A DNA stretch of 6,337 nt from Streptomyces speibonae (GTDB lineage: Bacteria; Actinomycetota; Actinomycetes; Streptomycetales; Streptomycetaceae): positions 52,499-58,835 of the forward strand of contig KL568558.1 of the NCBI GenBank assembly GCA_000715605.1. The letters run 5' to 3'. The translations under genes and the position numbers were made by a program. Shown here piece by piece: positions 5,844 to 6,337 of the stretch (positions are counted from its first letter, which is position 1; each line of letters starts with the position of its first letter). Under the pieces are notes generated by a model. That model did no database searches and was not told the origin of the DNA. It saw only the letters and a program-made list of their open reading frames with translations.

Positions 5844-6284
5844 ATGGCGGAACACACCAGCTCGAGCATCACGATCGAGGCGGCACCGGCCGACGTCATG
5901 GGGGTGATCGCCGACTTCGCCCGCTATCCCGACTGGACGGGCGAGGTCAAGGAGGCGGAAGTCCTCAAGACCGACGCCGAGGGCCGCGCCGAGCAGGTGC
6001 GTCTCGTCATGGACGCGGGCGCGATCAAGGACGACCAGGTCCTGGCGTACACCTGGACCGGGGGCCACGAGGTCTCCTGGACCCTGGTGAAGTCCCAGAT
6101 GCTCCGCTCCCTCGACGGCTCCTACGTCCTCACCCCGGCCGCCCCGGGCACGACGGAGGTCACCTACCGCCTCACCGTCGACGTCAAGATCCCCATGCTC
6201 GGCATGATCAAGCGCAAGGCGGAAAAGGTCATCATCGACCGAGCCCTGGCCGGCCTGAAGAAGCGCGTGGAATCAACGAAGTAG
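5844..6284 (+). CDS. SRPBCC (START/polyketide-cyclase-like) family protein, TB16.3-like
   Basis: 146 residues covering a single SRPBCC domain (about 7-140), a helix-grip fold with a deep hydrophobic pocket for a lipid or other nonpolar ligand. Typical landmarks are the opening strand SSITIEAAPADVMGVIADF with YPDWTGEVKEAEVL (28-41), a central strand pair ending YTWTGGHEVSWTLVKS (69-84), LDGSYVLTP (90-98), TEVTYRLTVDVKIPMLGMIK (104-123) and a long C-terminal amphipathic helix RKAEKVIIDRALAGLKKRVE. The pattern closely follows, from memory, M. tuberculosis TB16.3 (Rv2185c), which also lies in a fadD15-pimB' neighbourhood. No catalytic residues are expected or visible; lipid binding or transport is an inference. 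It is cytosolic and has its own promoter and a strong RBS, 129 bp after the phosphoesterase. The ATG is fixed by GGAGGAG. Confidence 0.88.
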   Translation: MAEHTSSSITIEAAPADVMGVIADFARYPDWTGEVKEAEVLKTDAEGRAEQVRLVMDAGAIKDDQVLAYTWTGGHEVSWTLVKSQMLRSLDGSYVLTPAAPGTTEVTYRLTVDVKIPMLGMIKRKAEKVIIDRALAGLKKRVESTK

Positions 6285-6307
6285 GGGCACAGCTACGGGC
6301 CGTCGTG

Positions 6308-6337
6308 CCTCCCCCAGTGCCTTGAAGGCCTGGGAGG
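6308..6337. terminator. Long imperfect hairpin after the SRPBCC gene, at the window edge
   Basis: CCT/AGG, CCCAG/CTGGG and GCCT/AGGC pair in register (6308-6322 against 6326-6337) with small bulges (CC at 6311-6312, T at 6318) and a TGA loop, giving 12 bp. It starts 23 nt after the TAG. GGGGCAC (6284-6290) can alternatively pair with GTGCCTC (6305-6311), so two structures compete. Terminator or dispersed intergenic element; the window ends on its last paired base. Confidence 0.55.

Overview
The window is a high-GC stretch with dense genes, frequent GTG/TTG starts and short GC-rich hairpins between genes. Protein content and two intergenic motifs point to Streptomyces or a close actinomycete. 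It reads as conserved chromosomal core. I see no phage, transposon, CRISPR, toxin or defence genes, no RNA genes, and no TTA (bldA) codon in any called gene.

Layout, left to right: the last 70 codons of a gene resembling the C-terminus of a Peptidase_MA-like protein (+); a perfect 8-bp hairpin; a GT87/DUF2029 polytopic mannosyltransferase-like protein (-); a 121-bp divergent promoter region with three copies of CGTTCGG; a PimB'-type GT4 mannosyltransferase (+); a 59-bp convergent gap with a hairpin and a Streptomyces-like dispersed motif; a FadD15-type long-chain acyl-CoA synthetase (-, probable TTG start); a 296-bp divergent regulatory region with several inverted repeats; a calcineurin-like metallophosphoesterase (+); a 129-bp gap with a promoter bracketed by twin palindromes; a TB16.3-like SRPBCC protein (+); and a hairpin at the right edge.

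The theme is the inner-membrane phosphatidylinositol mannoside (PIM) pathway. PimB' adds the second mannose to PIM on the cytoplasmic face. A GT87 enzyme would use polyprenyl-phosphate-mannose outside. FadD could supply acyl-CoA to membrane lipids or recycle it. The order and relative orientation SRPBCC / FadD / PimB' (first and last on one strand, FadD opposed) match what I recall of Mycobacterium tuberculosis Rv2185c / fadD15 (Rv2187) / pimB' (Rv2188c), with a GT87 gene (Rv2181) nearby. The block therefore looks ancestral to actinobacteria that lack mycolic acids.

The least explained parts are regulatory: two apparently leaderless genes with identical -10-to-ATG spacing, a 9-mer plus spacing shared by the pimB' and SRPBCC promoters, twin palindromes around the SRPBCC -10 box, and two inverted repeats with identical 21-nt spacers between fadD and the phosphoesterase.
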